From assembly GCF_004801255.1 (NCBI RefSeq), contig NZ_CP036295.1:186001-250000 (forward strand): DNA of 64,000 nucleotides, given 5' to 3'. The notes beneath the pieces were generated by a model, which was not told the origin of the DNA, did not search any database, and saw only the letters and a list, made by a program, of their open reading frames with translations. Of this stretch, positions 55,002 through 63,845 are shown piece by piece. This DNA comes from Desulfovibrio desulfuricans. Its GTDB lineage: Bacteria > Desulfobacterota > Desulfovibrionia > Desulfovibrionales > Desulfovibrionaceae. The position numbers and the translations under genes were made by a program. Each line of letters starts with the position of its first letter. Position 1 is the stretch's first letter.

Positions 55002-55937
55002 ATGGAATTTTTGCATGCGCTGGGCGGGGTTTTTGGGCTGATGCTCATGGGCTTTGTTGGTTTTATGCTGGCCGCGCGGCACTGGTTTGGCTCGGAAACG
55101 CGCATCATGCTGCCCCGGCTGATTACGCAGATAGCCCTGCCGCCTTTTCTTATGTACACCATCATGCATTCGTTTCACCGCAACGATCTGCTCATGCTGG
55201 CAAAGGGTGCATTGCTGCCGCTGTGTTCCGTGGTGCTGATGTTTGCGCTGGCGGTGATTATTGCCAAGTTTGCCAAGATCAAGCGGCAGCACTTTGGCCT
55301 GTTCTGCGCCAGCGTATCCAATTCAAACACCATTTTTGTGGGTATTCCCGTCAATCTGGCCCTGTTCGGCGAAAATTCCGTACCCTATGTGCTGCTGTAC
55401 TATGCCGCCAGCACCGTGTTTTTCTGGACAGTGGGGCAGTATTCCATCACCTGCGACATTACGGACAGCAAGTGCTGCATCCCCCTGCACACGCGCCTGC
55501 TGCAGGTGTTTTCGCCGCCGCTCATGGGCTTTATGACCGGCGTGGGCCTGACCCTGCTGGGCATTGAACTGCCGGAATTTTTGCAGAACGTGGCCCGGTC
55601 GCTGGGCAACCTGACAACGCCTCTGGCCATGATATTCATCGGTATTTCCATCTACGACATGGGTCTGCGCAGCATAAGGATAAGCAAGGACATGGCCCTG
55701 CTGGTAGTGGGACGCATGGTGCTGGGGCCGCTGGTCATGTCGGGCTTTCTGCTCTTTTTTACCGTGCCGCCGCTCATGGCCAAGGTGTTCATCATCCAGG
55801 CCTCGTTGCCGGTGATGGCCCAGGCGGCCATTTTGAGCGCCCATTACCACACGGACCCCGAATTTGGCGCGCAGGCCGTTAGCCTCACGACCCTGCTTTC
55901 CATGATCACCATCCCGCTCTACATGGTTATTTTTTAG
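55002..55937 (+). CDS. AEC-family transporter
   Basis: A 311-residue membrane protein of the auxin-efflux-carrier family, with about ten helices in two halves. The conserved SNSNTIFVGIPVNLALFGE and the C-terminal ASLPVMAQAAILSAHY segments are typical. Bacterial members carry organic acids such as malate or malonate; substrate unknown. AAAGGA precedes ATG 55002; an upstream extension belongs to the ilvD terminator. Confidence 0.88.
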   Translation: MEFLHALGGVFGLMLMGFVGFMLAARHWFGSETRIMLPRLITQIALPPFLMYTIMHSFHRNDLLMLAKGALLPLCSVVLMFALAVIIAKFAKIKRQHFGLFCASVSNSNTIFVGIPVNLALFGENSVPYVLLYYAASTVFFWTVGQYSITCDITDSKCCIPLHTRLLQVFSPPLMGFMTGVGLTLLGIELPEFLQNVARSLGNLTTPLAMIFIGISIYDMGLRSIRISKDMALLVVGRMVLGPLVMSGFLLFFTVPPLMAKVFIIQASLPVMAQAAILSAHYHTDPEFGAQAVSLTTLLSMITIPLYMVIF

Positions 55938-55974
55938 CCGCCGGGCAACACACGCAAGCGCCGGGCAAAAAAAG

Positions 55975-56004
55975 AAGGCTGCGGATCAGAAGATCCGCAG
56001 CCTT
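55975..56004. terminator. Bidirectional terminator
   Basis: A perfect 13-bp stem (AAGGCTGCGGATC) with an AGAA loop, an A-run before and T residues after, between two convergent genes. Confidence 0.85.
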
Positions 56005-56027
56005 GATATTTTTATTGCTGACTGCAG

Positions 56028-56567
56028 TTACTTGGCGCTTTGGGCCAGCACGTCGAGCATGAGAGCGTCGGGCTGTTTGCTGCAGGCATCCAGATAGGCC
56101 TTGAGGACGTCGTCGTTGACAAGCACGGATGCGGGCTTGCCGCTTTTGCCTCGGTTGTAGCCGTCAAGCCAGATCACAAAGCCGCTGCCGTCGTCGGGGT
56201 TGGCGGTGTAGTCCTTGCACTGGGTCTTGTCGGCACGCCAGGTGCTAGCCGTATCCACGGGGAAGGTCTTGCGGGCTTCCTGCCACACTGCGGTCACTTT
56301 TTGGGTGGGGTGAACCTGGCAGGCGGCGTAAGCCTGACCAAGCAGGGGGGCAAGGGTTTCGGGGTCGGCTATGGGGTTGCCGGTTTTGGCGCTCACGTAA
56401 CCGTCGATTTGCAGGGCTTCAAAAACGGGCGCCTGGCCGCCTTCAGTGATGGGCTGGGTGATGAGTTCGGCGCAAATATAGGCGGCAGGGTCGATCTTGT
56501 CGTTGCCGGCCTGAACAGCCACAGGCAGTCCAAGCACCAGGCAACAGAGAATGAGCAGCTTGTTCAT
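56028..56567 (-). CDS. Periplasmic protein with two HdeA-like repeats
   Basis: A 179-residue protein with a signal peptide (MNKLLILCCLVLGLPVAVQA). The mature chain seems to contain two related helical repeats, each with two spaced cysteines: AYICAELI to AYAACQVHP, and KTQCKDYTA to YLDACSKQP. The second has the WLDGYNRGKSG signature seen in HdeA-type proteins, which act as periplasmic acid-stress chaperones in enterobacteria. The role here is inferred from that resemblance. It has its own terminator and stands alone. Confidence 0.6.
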   Translation of the reverse strand: MNKLLILCCLVLGLPVAVQAGNDKIDPAAYICAELITQPITEGGQAPVFEALQIDGYVSAKTGNPIADPETLAPLLGQAYAACQVHPTQKVTAVWQEARKTFPVDTASTWRADKTQCKDYTANPDDGSGFVIWLDGYNRGKSGKPASVLVNDDVLKAYLDACSKQPDALMLDVLAQSAK

Positions 56568-56744
56568 GAAAACTCCCTTGAAGAAAGTGTTGTTCTTCCT
56601 TGACCCACACAGGCGGCCCTGTCAACTGCCGTTTTAACCCGTACGGGACGGGCAACGACAAACGGCGCAAGGCCTGCGCGGGTTGGCCCGCAACGGCCGG
56701 ACGCGGCCTTGGGGCGGTCAGCGCTGAGCGCAGGGCAAAAAGCA

Positions 56745-56793
56745 GCGGGAGGCTCCCTGTTGCCGCCAGACAAGCAGCAAGGGAGCCTCCCGC
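56745..56793. terminator. Long hairpin after the flx operon
   Basis: GCGGGAGGCTCCCT pairs perfectly with AGGGAGCCTCCCGC around a 21-base loop, 28 bp beyond the flxA stop. Confidence 0.7.
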
Positions 56794-56821
56794 AATCAGC
56801 ACTTACGCGGGGTCGCGCCGG

Positions 56822-57847
56822 TTACATCTCCGGCGGCAGATCCTGCAGGTCTTTCCAGGTAAACACGGGGCCGTCCACGCACACGTAGCGCCCGCCGATG
56901 TTGCAGCGCCCGCAGATGCCGATGCCGCACTTCATGCGTTTCTCAAGCGTGGTGACGATGTTCTCCGGTGCAAAGTTGAGCTTTTGCAGGGCCTGCACCG
57001 TAAACTTGATCATTATGGGCGGGCCGCAGAGCACGGCCACGCAGTTTTTGGGGTCGGGGTTGAGCTCGAGCAGCACGTTGGGGATCAGGCCTACCTTGTG
57101 CGGCCAGCCCTCAAAGGGGGCGTCGATGCACAGGGTGCAGTCCAGATCGTCGCGGCGCAGCCAGTCTTCCGTTTCATAGCTGAAGGCCATATCGCGCGGG
57201 GAGCGCGCGCCGTAGAGCAGGCCCACCTTGCCGTAGTCGGCCCGGTGCTCCAGCACGTGCAGCATGATGGTGCGGATGGGGGCCATGCCGATGCCGCCAC
57301 CCACAAAGAAGATATCCTTGCCCTTCCAGTCGGCGTAGGGAAAGTGGTTGCCCAGGGGGGCGCGCACGCCCACTTTGTCGCCAGGCGAGAGCCTGTGGAT
57401 GGCCGAGGTTACCTCGCCCGCCTGCATGACGGAAAACTGCAGGTAGTTTTTCTGCGACGGCGGCGAGTTGATGACAAAGGTGGACTCGCCAGCGCCAAAC
57501 ACCGAGAGCTGGCCCACCTGGCCGGGCTCGTAGGTAAAGGACTTCATGGCGGCTTCGTCGTCCAGCACCACGCGCAGGGTCTTGATGTTGCCGGTTTCCT
57601 GTATGACTTCGGCCACGGTGGCGGGCATGGGCAGGTACGGGTTGCCCTGCATCATGGGCCGGGCGGTTATTTCGCGCAGCATGCCGCCGTCGGGCGCGGG
57701 CTTGAGACCCGGCTTGGCGGCGGGCTTGGCTGACGCAGCGGGTTTGGTATCCACAGCGGCTTCCACCTTTGCAGCGGCCTGTTCGGGCGCGGCTTTCTTG
57801 GAGGGCGCGGCCTTGGCGGCCTTGCCGGTAGTTTTTTGGGTTGCCAT
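56822..57847 (-). CDS. flxA: FlxA: FAD/NAD-binding oxidoreductase subunit
   Basis: A 341-residue subunit of the Flx-Hdr complex, the entry point for NADH electrons. The first 60 residues are an unusual Ala/Lys/Pro-rich tail. Then follow an FAD-binding barrel, the NAD site FFVGGGIGMAPIRTIML, VAVLCGPPIM, and a C-terminal [2Fe-2S] segment CGIGICGRCNIGGRYVC as in PyrK/sulfhydrogenase gamma subunits. It is the last gene of the operon, 8 bp after flxB, and a hairpin follows. Confidence 0.9.
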   Translation of the reverse strand: MATQKTTGKAAKAAPSKKAAPEQAAAKVEAAVDTKPAASAKPAAKPGLKPAPDGGMLREITARPMMQGNPYLPMPATVAEVIQETGNIKTLRVVLDDEAAMKSFTYEPGQVGQLSVFGAGESTFVINSPPSQKNYLQFSVMQAGEVTSAIHRLSPGDKVGVRAPLGNHFPYADWKGKDIFFVGGGIGMAPIRTIMLHVLEHRADYGKVGLLYGARSPRDMAFSYETEDWLRRDDLDCTLCIDAPFEGWPHKVGLIPNVLLELNPDPKNCVAVLCGPPIMIKFTVQALQKLNFAPENIVTTLEKRMKCGIGICGRCNIGGRYVCVDGPVFTWKDLQDLPPEM

Positions 57848-57855
57848 GTCTGCTC

Positions 57856-58941
57856 CTACTTGTCCGTGGACTTCTTGTCATCGTTGCCGTCGTCGATGGC
57901 GGCCAGCACGATGGCGCGGATGTCCAGGCAGACGGGGCAATTGCTGATGCAACGGCCACAGCCGCTGCATGAGAACGCCCCCCAGTTTTCAGGATAGGTG
58001 GAGTATTTGTGCGACACGCGGTTGCGCATGCGCAGGGCCTTGAGCATGCGCGGGTTGTGCCCGCTGGCCTCGCGCGTAAACAGCGAGGACATGCAGTTGT
58101 CCCAGCTGCGCAGACGGCGTCCGCCCTTTTCGCTCAGTCCTTCACCCTCGTCTGTGATGGTGAAGCAGTAGCAGGTGGGGCAAAAGTAGGTGCAGGCCCC
58201 GCAGGAGAGGCAGCGGTCGGTCTGATCCAGCCAGAACTGCGTGTCGGTAAAGCGGGCCGCCACCTTTTCGGGCGCGTCCTTGATGTTGGGAGCAGGCGTA
58301 AGGCTGGCCCAGGCCTGCTTGCGCGCGGCCTCGGCCTTGGGGAACAGCTCGGCCCCTTCGGCAAGCGTGGACGCGGCCAGCAGTTCTTCACCCCTGGGGG
58401 TGACGGCCTGCAGCACGTAGCCGCCCTCGATCTCGGTCATGAGCACGTCCGAGCCTTCGGGCGAGGTGGGACCGCCGCCAACCCAGTGGCAGAAGCAGGT
58501 ATTGCAGCCGCTGCCGCAGGTGAGCGTAACCACCGTAAGCTGCTCGCGCCGGGCCTTGTAATAAGGATCGGCGTAGGGGCCCTTGAGGTAGGGGCGGTCA
58601 AGCACGACGTAGCCGCGCGCATCGCATGGGCGGCAGGCAAAAACCACGGTGGGCTGGGCCTCGGGCTTGTCGTCCAGGCTCATGGTGACGCGCTCGATGT
58701 TGTCAGGATCCTTGGTCTTTTTGTAGCGCACCAAGGTTTCGCACTGGGGCAGCACGGCCTCCTTGGCGGGTACGGTGGCTTTTTCCATGGTGAAGGGCTT
58801 GCCCTCCTGCCATGGCTCAAAGACGACCGAGCGCTTGTTGGCGGGCTTTTCTACCGGCACCAGCACGCGGCGGCCATTCTGCGAGAGATAGGCAAGAAAC
58901 GCGGGCAAGCCGTCGGGGGTAACAAAGCGGATGGTGCTCAT
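57856..58941 (-). CDS. flxB: FlxB: iron-sulfur subunit
   Basis: A 361-residue protein related to the beta subunits of sulfhydrogenases. Two [4Fe-4S] motifs lie in the C-terminal half: CLSCGACTYFCPTCYC and CSGCGRCISNCPVC. A further cysteine set, CGSGCNTCFCHW, is in the middle. It passes electrons between FlxA and the FlxC/FlxD part. Its ATG overlaps the flxCD stop (ATGA). Confidence 0.88.
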   Translation of the reverse strand: MSTIRFVTPDGLPAFLAYLSQNGRRVLVPVEKPANKRSVVFEPWQEGKPFTMEKATVPAKEAVLPQCETLVRYKKTKDPDNIERVTMSLDDKPEAQPTVVFACRPCDARGYVVLDRPYLKGPYADPYYKARREQLTVVTLTCGSGCNTCFCHWVGGGPTSPEGSDVLMTEIEGGYVLQAVTPRGEELLAASTLAEGAELFPKAEAARKQAWASLTPAPNIKDAPEKVAARFTDTQFWLDQTDRCLSCGACTYFCPTCYCFTITDEGEGLSEKGGRRLRSWDNCMSSLFTREASGHNPRMLKALRMRNRVSHKYSTYPENWGAFSCSGCGRCISNCPVCLDIRAIVLAAIDDGNDDKKSTDK

Positions 58942-60386
58942 TTCCAGTCCCTCTCATGAATATTCTTTTCAACCACTTCATAGCCCAGCAGGGGCGGCAC
59001 CTCGTCCGGGTTGAGGCCGGGTTGGTAGCCGTCAAAAAGCTGGGCCACCGCGCGGGCGATCTGCTGGCGCAGGGCCATGATGGGAATGCCCACGGGGCAG
59101 GCGCGCTGGCACTCGCCGCAGCCTGTGCAGCGGCCGGCCAGATGCATGGCGTGGATGGTCTGGAAGAAGAGTTTTTCCTTGGGGCTGTCCTCCTGCGTCA
59201 TCCAGTGCGGATCGCGGCTGTCGGATACGCAGTAGTCGCGGCACACGCACATGGGGCAGGCGTTGCGGCAGGCGTAGCAGCGCAGGCAGCGGTCCATCTG
59301 GCCGTGCCAGAAGGCGAGCCGTTCGTCCAGGGTCATGGAGTCGAGCAGGGCCAGCTCCGGCGGGGTGCCCGCCGCGCCGTCCACCTTGACGGGTTGCCCC
59401 AGCAGGGTGTCGGCCAGCACAGCCGAAGGCGTGGTGCAGCCGTAGCACTTGCCCTGGGCGTAGTCTGTCATGCAGAAACGGTGATCCTTGCCGTCGGCGG
59501 TGATGGTCACACCGGCCTCGTCATAGGTCACGCCGTCGATTTTGGTGTAGCGGCCCAGGTCCTGGTTGACGCGGGCCATGTCCAGCGTGCCCTCGCAGGG
59601 CAGGGCAAAGATGGTCACGTCCTCGCGGCGGATCAGGTTTTCCTGCAGCAATTCAACCACCGAGCGCGAATCGCAGCCCTTGACCACAATGCCCACCTTT
59701 TTGCCCTTGAACGTGGGCAGGTACACGGCGGGATTGTTGACGTTAAAGGGTCCCCACACCAGCTTGTCCACGTCCTCGGGGGTTTTCATGAACAGGGGCA
59801 CGGTGTGCGCGGCGTCGTAGCCCTGCTGCCAGCCGATAACGCAGTCGAGCTCGGGCAGCTTGGCCTTGATGGCTTCCTTCAGTTCGTCCAGGGCGGCCTT
59901 TTGGCCAGTGCCCAGCGAGCGCAGCGAGGTCAGCGCCATGTCGGCGATTTTGAGCAGCGGTTCGGGGTCGTCAAGTTTGGGCGCGGGGCCGAGCTTGTGG
60001 ATGCGGTCGGTAAAGACCGTCACCACCTGCTGCCAGCGCTGGCCTTCGGAGGCCGAAACCCAGGTGTATTCAAAGCGGCGTTCGTCAATGCCCAGCACGG
60101 GCAAAAACTGCTTGAGCACCTCAAGGCGGCGGCGGGCGTAAAAGTTGCCAGCGGCGTAGTGGCAGTCGCGCGGGTGGCAGCCGGAAACCAGCACGCCGTC
60201 CGCGCCGTTGAGCAGCGCCTTGACAATAAACAGCGGGTCAATGCGGCCCGAGCAGGGCACGCGGATGACGCGCAGGTCTGTGGGCTGGGTGGCACGGGCC
60301 ACGCCAGCCGTATCCGCACCGCCGTACGAACACCAGTTGCAGAGAAAACCAACAATTCTCAGTTCTTTGCCGTTTAGCACTGGCAT
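58938..60386 (-). CDS. FlxD-FlxC fusion: MvhD-like [2Fe-2S] domain plus Fe-S subunit
   Basis: A 482-residue protein. The first 140 residues are an MvhD/FlxD domain (FLCNWCSYGGADTAG, VPCSGRIDP, VSGCHPRDCHY), the part that docks on HdrA. The rest is a FlxC-like iron-sulfur subunit with an FrhB-like centre (VVKGCDSRSVVELLQ) and two C-terminal clusters, CLRCYACRNACPMC and CTGCGECQRACP. These are often separate genes; here they form a single polypeptide, which fixes the contact between the NADH arm and HdrA. It overlaps hdrA by 13 bp and flxB by 4 bp. Confidence 0.85.
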   Translation of the reverse strand: MPVLNGKELRIVGFLCNWCSYGGADTAGVARATQPTDLRVIRVPCSGRIDPLFIVKALLNGADGVLVSGCHPRDCHYAAGNFYARRRLEVLKQFLPVLGIDERRFEYTWVSASEGQRWQQVVTVFTDRIHKLGPAPKLDDPEPLLKIADMALTSLRSLGTGQKAALDELKEAIKAKLPELDCVIGWQQGYDAAHTVPLFMKTPEDVDKLVWGPFNVNNPAVYLPTFKGKKVGIVVKGCDSRSVVELLQENLIRREDVTIFALPCEGTLDMARVNQDLGRYTKIDGVTYDEAGVTITADGKDHRFCMTDYAQGKCYGCTTPSAVLADTLLGQPVKVDGAAGTPPELALLDSMTLDERLAFWHGQMDRCLRCYACRNACPMCVCRDYCVSDSRDPHWMTQEDSPKEKLFFQTIHAMHLAGRCTGCGECQRACPVGIPIMALRQQIARAVAQLFDGYQPGLNPDEVPPLLGYEVVEKNIHERDWK

Positions 60387-62335
60387 AAGGCGTTTACCTC
60401 CGCAAGGATCTGGTTGTCAGTAGCGTGTGAAAGCTGGATAGCCCCCTGCGGACAGGTGGACGTGCACAGACCGCAGCCCTGGCAGACGGTTTCGATAACC
60501 TGAGCCTTGCCTTCGCCCCGGATTTCCACTTCCTTGATGGCGCCAAAGGGGCAACAGCGTATGCACTTGCCGCAGTTGACGCAGCGGCGGATGTCCACCT
60601 GGGCGATCTGCGGGTCGCTTTCAAGCTTGTCCTTGGAGAAGAGCGCCAGCACCTTTGCGGCAGCGGCGGAACCCTGCGCCACGGAGGCCGGGATGTCCTT
60701 GACCCCCTGACACACGCCCGCCAGATACACGCCTGCGGTATTGGTCTCCACAGGCTTGAGCTTGACGTGACTTTCCATAAAAAAGCCGTAGCTGTCGTAA
60801 GAGATGCGCAGCTTTTCCGCCAGCTGGGGCGAGCCCTTGCTGGCCTCTACGCCAACGGCCAGCACCACCAGGTCGGCCTTGATCTCCACCGGCTGGCCCA
60901 GCAGGGTGTCCACGCCCATGACCGTCATCTGGCCGTTGGCGTCGGGGTAGATCTGCGACACGCGGCCCCGGATGTATTCCGTGCCGTATTCTTCCATGGC
61001 GCGGCGGGTAAACTCGTCGTACAGCTTGCCGGGCGCGCGTATGTCCATGTAAAAAACAAAGGACTTGGAATCGGGGATGTGGTCCTTGGTCAGGATGGCC
61101 TGCTTGGCCGTGTACATGCAGCAGAAGCCCGAGCAGTAGGGACGGCCCACGGATTTGTCGCGCGAGCCCACGCACTGCACAAAGACGATGTTCTTGGGCT
61201 CCCTGCCGTCCGAGGGGCGCTTGACGTGCCCGCCCGTGGGGCCGGATGCGGAGAGCAGACGCTCGTACTGCAGGGAGGTGATCACGTCGGGGTATGTGCC
61301 GCCGCCGTATTCCTTGTATACGGTCCAGTCCATGAGGTCGTAACCGGTGGCGGCAACAATGCTGCCCACCTCTTCGGTGATGATCTCATCTTCCATGTCG
61401 TACTTGATGGCGCCGGTGGGACACACCTTGGCGCACACGCCGCACTTGCCCTTGAGGAGCTGGCGGCAGAATTGCGGATTGATGACGGCCTTCTTGGGGA
61501 TGGCCTGCGGAAAGGCGATGGTGATGGCCGTGGTGGTGCCCGTCAGTTCGTTAAAGGCGTCGGGCGTCTTTTTGGCCGGGCATTTTTCGGTGCATGCGCC
61601 GCAGCCGGTGCACAGGCTCCAGTCCACATAGGTGGAGCGTTTGCGGATTTTTACCGTAAAGTTGCCCACATAGCCCGAAACATCTTCCACTTCGGAGTAG
61701 GCGTAGAGCGTAATGTTGGAGTGCTGGGCCACGTCCACCATCTTGGGGCCGAGAATGCAGGCCGAGCAGTCCACGGTGGGGAAGGTCTTGTCCAGCTTGG
61801 CCATCTTGCCGCCAATGGTCGCCTCGCGCTCCACCAGCACCACGGGCACGCCGCCATCGGCGCAGTCAAGCGCCGCCTGAATGCCCGCCACGCCGCCGCC
61901 GATGACCAGCACGCGCTTGTTGACGTCAAAGCTTTTGGCCATGAGGGGCCTGTCGTTGCGCAGCTTTTCCACCGCAAGCTGCACCAGCTCGGCAGCCTTG
62001 TTGGTGTTGGCTTCCATATCCTTGCCGATCCACGAGACATGCTCGCGGATATTGGCCATTTCAAGCATGTAACGGTTGAGCCCGGCGCGTTCCACCGTAC
62101 GGCGGAAGGTTGGCTCGTGCATGCGGGGCGAGCACGAGGCAACAACCACGCCGTCGAGCTTGTACTCGTGGATGGCCGCCTCAATGGCCGCCTGACCCGG
62201 CTCGGCGCAGGTGTACATGGGGTCGTCGGCATAGACCACGTCGGGATAGGTGCGGGCTATGGCCGCCACCTTGGCGCAGTCCACGGTTCCGGCGATGTTG
62301 CTGCCGCAGTGGCAGATAAAGACGCCTATTCTCAT
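60374..62335 (-). CDS. hdrA: Heterodisulfide reductase subunit A-like flavoprotein
   Basis: A 653-residue FAD and multi-cluster protein, likely the flavin where electrons bifurcate. The FAD site is VLVIGGGVAGIQAALDCAD, with cysteines CSACILGP. There are [4Fe-4S] motifs CTGCGACTEKCP, CGVCAKVCPTGAI, CVNCGKCIRCCPFGAI and CQGCGLCTSTCPQGAI, and the CVGSRD segment. It has the full-length HdrA core, all cysteine and no selenocysteine. Its ATG overlaps the hdrB stop (TAATG). Confidence 0.93.
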   Translation of the reverse strand: MRIGVFICHCGSNIAGTVDCAKVAAIARTYPDVVYADDPMYTCAEPGQAAIEAAIHEYKLDGVVVASCSPRMHEPTFRRTVERAGLNRYMLEMANIREHVSWIGKDMEANTNKAAELVQLAVEKLRNDRPLMAKSFDVNKRVLVIGGGVAGIQAALDCADGGVPVVLVEREATIGGKMAKLDKTFPTVDCSACILGPKMVDVAQHSNITLYAYSEVEDVSGYVGNFTVKIRKRSTYVDWSLCTGCGACTEKCPAKKTPDAFNELTGTTTAITIAFPQAIPKKAVINPQFCRQLLKGKCGVCAKVCPTGAIKYDMEDEIITEEVGSIVAATGYDLMDWTVYKEYGGGTYPDVITSLQYERLLSASGPTGGHVKRPSDGREPKNIVFVQCVGSRDKSVGRPYCSGFCCMYTAKQAILTKDHIPDSKSFVFYMDIRAPGKLYDEFTRRAMEEYGTEYIRGRVSQIYPDANGQMTVMGVDTLLGQPVEIKADLVVLAVGVEASKGSPQLAEKLRISYDSYGFFMESHVKLKPVETNTAGVYLAGVCQGVKDIPASVAQGSAAAAKVLALFSKDKLESDPQIAQVDIRRCVNCGKCIRCCPFGAIKEVEIRGEGKAQVIETVCQGCGLCTSTCPQGAIQLSHATDNQILAEVNALCQC

Positions 62336-63267
62336 TACCTGCCTCCTTCAGCGGCCTTGGCCTTCTGCTCGGCGGGTTTGGCCGCTTCTTCGCGGCGCAG
62401 CTCGCCCAATTTGCGGATAAGACCGTCGGCGCTGACGCACAGCTTGTTCAGGCCCAGCTCTTTTTCCGGCAGGTCAAAGGCAATGCCCATCATCTGGGTA
62501 AAATAGAGCACCGGCATGCGGAATTTGGTATCCATGGCCGCGCTGGCCTGATCCTGACGCAGGTCAAGGTTCATCTGGCAGAGCGGGCAGGCCACCACAA
62601 TGGCGTCAGCGCCAAGGCGGGTGGCCAGCTCAAGGATGCGGCCCGAATTTTTGGCCGTCATGGGGCGCTCGGGAATGCCAAAGGATGCGCCGCAGCATGC
62701 GGTCTTGAGCGGAAAGTCGAGCATCTCCGCGCCGCAGGCCGACATCATTTCTTCCATGAGCGTGGGGTTTTCGGGGTCGCCGAAGTTCATGACTTCCGCC
62801 GGGCGGCTCATGAGGCAGCCGTAGTAGGCCACGAGCTTGAGCCCCTTGAGGCTCTGACGCACGCGGGCTGCGATGGCGTCCATTTCCATCTGCGCGGCAA
62901 TGCCCTGCATGACGGAGGTGACAGGCGGAAATTCCTTGGCCGAGGGGCCGTCGAGCAGCTCGTCCACCCGGCTGCGAAAGGCGGGGTTTTCCATGCGCTT
63001 GGAGGCCATGCGCAGGTTGGAAAGGCAGCTGGGGCAAGGCGTCAGCAGCACTTCGGCCTTTTGCTGGGCGGCGATATCAAGGTTGCGCACGCACAGGGCG
63101 GCGGAAAGTTCGGTATCAACCGCGTGGGCCGGGGTGGAGCCGCAGCAGTTCCAGTCGGGAATGTCCACAAGGCGCATGTCCAGAGCTTTGCAGACGGCCT
63201 GGGTGGACATTTCGTAATCTTTTGAAGACCCCCTGGCCGAGCAGCCGGGGTAGTAGGCAAAATTCAT
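62335..63267 (-). CDS. hdrB: Heterodisulfide reductase subunit B-like protein
   Basis: A 310-residue catalytic subunit with two cysteine-rich CCG domains that bind the non-cubane clusters: CCGSTPAH with CPSC, and CCGASFG with CPLC. It reduces a disulfide; in bacteria the physiological disulfide is probably DsrC. The ATG at 63267 overlaps the hdrC stop (ATGA); a longer upstream frame belongs to hdrC in another frame. The C-terminal tail is Lys/Ala-rich. Confidence 0.93.
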   Translation of the reverse strand: MNFAYYPGCSARGSSKDYEMSTQAVCKALDMRLVDIPDWNCCGSTPAHAVDTELSAALCVRNLDIAAQQKAEVLLTPCPSCLSNLRMASKRMENPAFRSRVDELLDGPSAKEFPPVTSVMQGIAAQMEMDAIAARVRQSLKGLKLVAYYGCLMSRPAEVMNFGDPENPTLMEEMMSACGAEMLDFPLKTACCGASFGIPERPMTAKNSGRILELATRLGADAIVVACPLCQMNLDLRQDQASAAMDTKFRMPVLYFTQMMGIAFDLPEKELGLNKLCVSADGLIRKLGELRREEAAKPAEQKAKAAEGGR

Positions 63268-63845
63268 GGGCGCACCCCCTCTCGCTTGGCGCGTTCCTTG
63301 TAGCGCGTAAAGATGCGCGTGACCGGTCCGGCCCCGCCGGGCAGAATGTGGGGCTTGAGGCCCAGCTTGCCCTTTTTGAGGGCTTCGGGTGCTAGATCCA
63401 CATCGGTAAATACGCGGAGCGAGCGCATCATGTAGAGTGCCATGGTGCCGATTTCGTGGGTGCGGCCAAAGGCGCGCACCGTGTCCAGAAAGGAAAACCA
63501 GAATTTTTCCACCTTGGGAACGGCCACCCGGCCTTCCTTGCGCGCCATGTGGCGCAGGGTCTCCATGACTCCGGCCACGTCGATGTTGTTGGGACACCGC
63601 TGGCTGCAGGTGGAACAGGACAGGCACATCCAGATGGAACGCGAATCGAGAACCGCGTCTTTCAAACCCAATTGTACCGCCCGCATGATCTGGTTGACCT
63701 GCATGTCATAAACGAATCCTGCGGGACAGCCGGCAGTACAATTGCCGCACTGATAGCAGGTAGACACTTTTTGTCCGCTGTGCGCTTCCACTTCCTCCGT
63801 AAAGGCGGGATCGCGCAGTCGGTTCAGGTTAATGGCTTCGTTCAT
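63264..63845 (-). CDS. hdrC: Heterodisulfide reductase subunit C-like iron-sulfur protein
   Basis: A 193-residue electron-transfer subunit with two [4Fe-4S] motifs, CYQCGNCTAGCP and CLSCSTCSQRCP, between HdrA and HdrB. No membrane helix is present, so the complex is cytoplasmic. It is the first gene of the hdrCBA-flx operon. Confidence 0.92.
   Translation of the reverse strand: MNEAINLNRLRDPAFTEEVEAHSGQKVSTCYQCGNCTAGCPAGFVYDMQVNQIMRAVQLGLKDAVLDSRSIWMCLSCSTCSQRCPNNIDVAGVMETLRHMARKEGRVAVPKVEKFWFSFLDTVRAFGRTHEIGTMALYMMRSLRVFTDVDLAPEALKKGKLGLKPHILPGGAGPVTRIFTRYKERAKREGVRP

Noticed and set aside
60374..62335. Selenocysteine in HdrA
   Set aside because: All expected positions are cysteine codons and no in-frame TGA occurs.
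60767..62506. 579-codon plus-strand open frame over hdrA
   Set aside because: It is a shadow of hdrA in a GC-rich gene, with no ribosome site or family.
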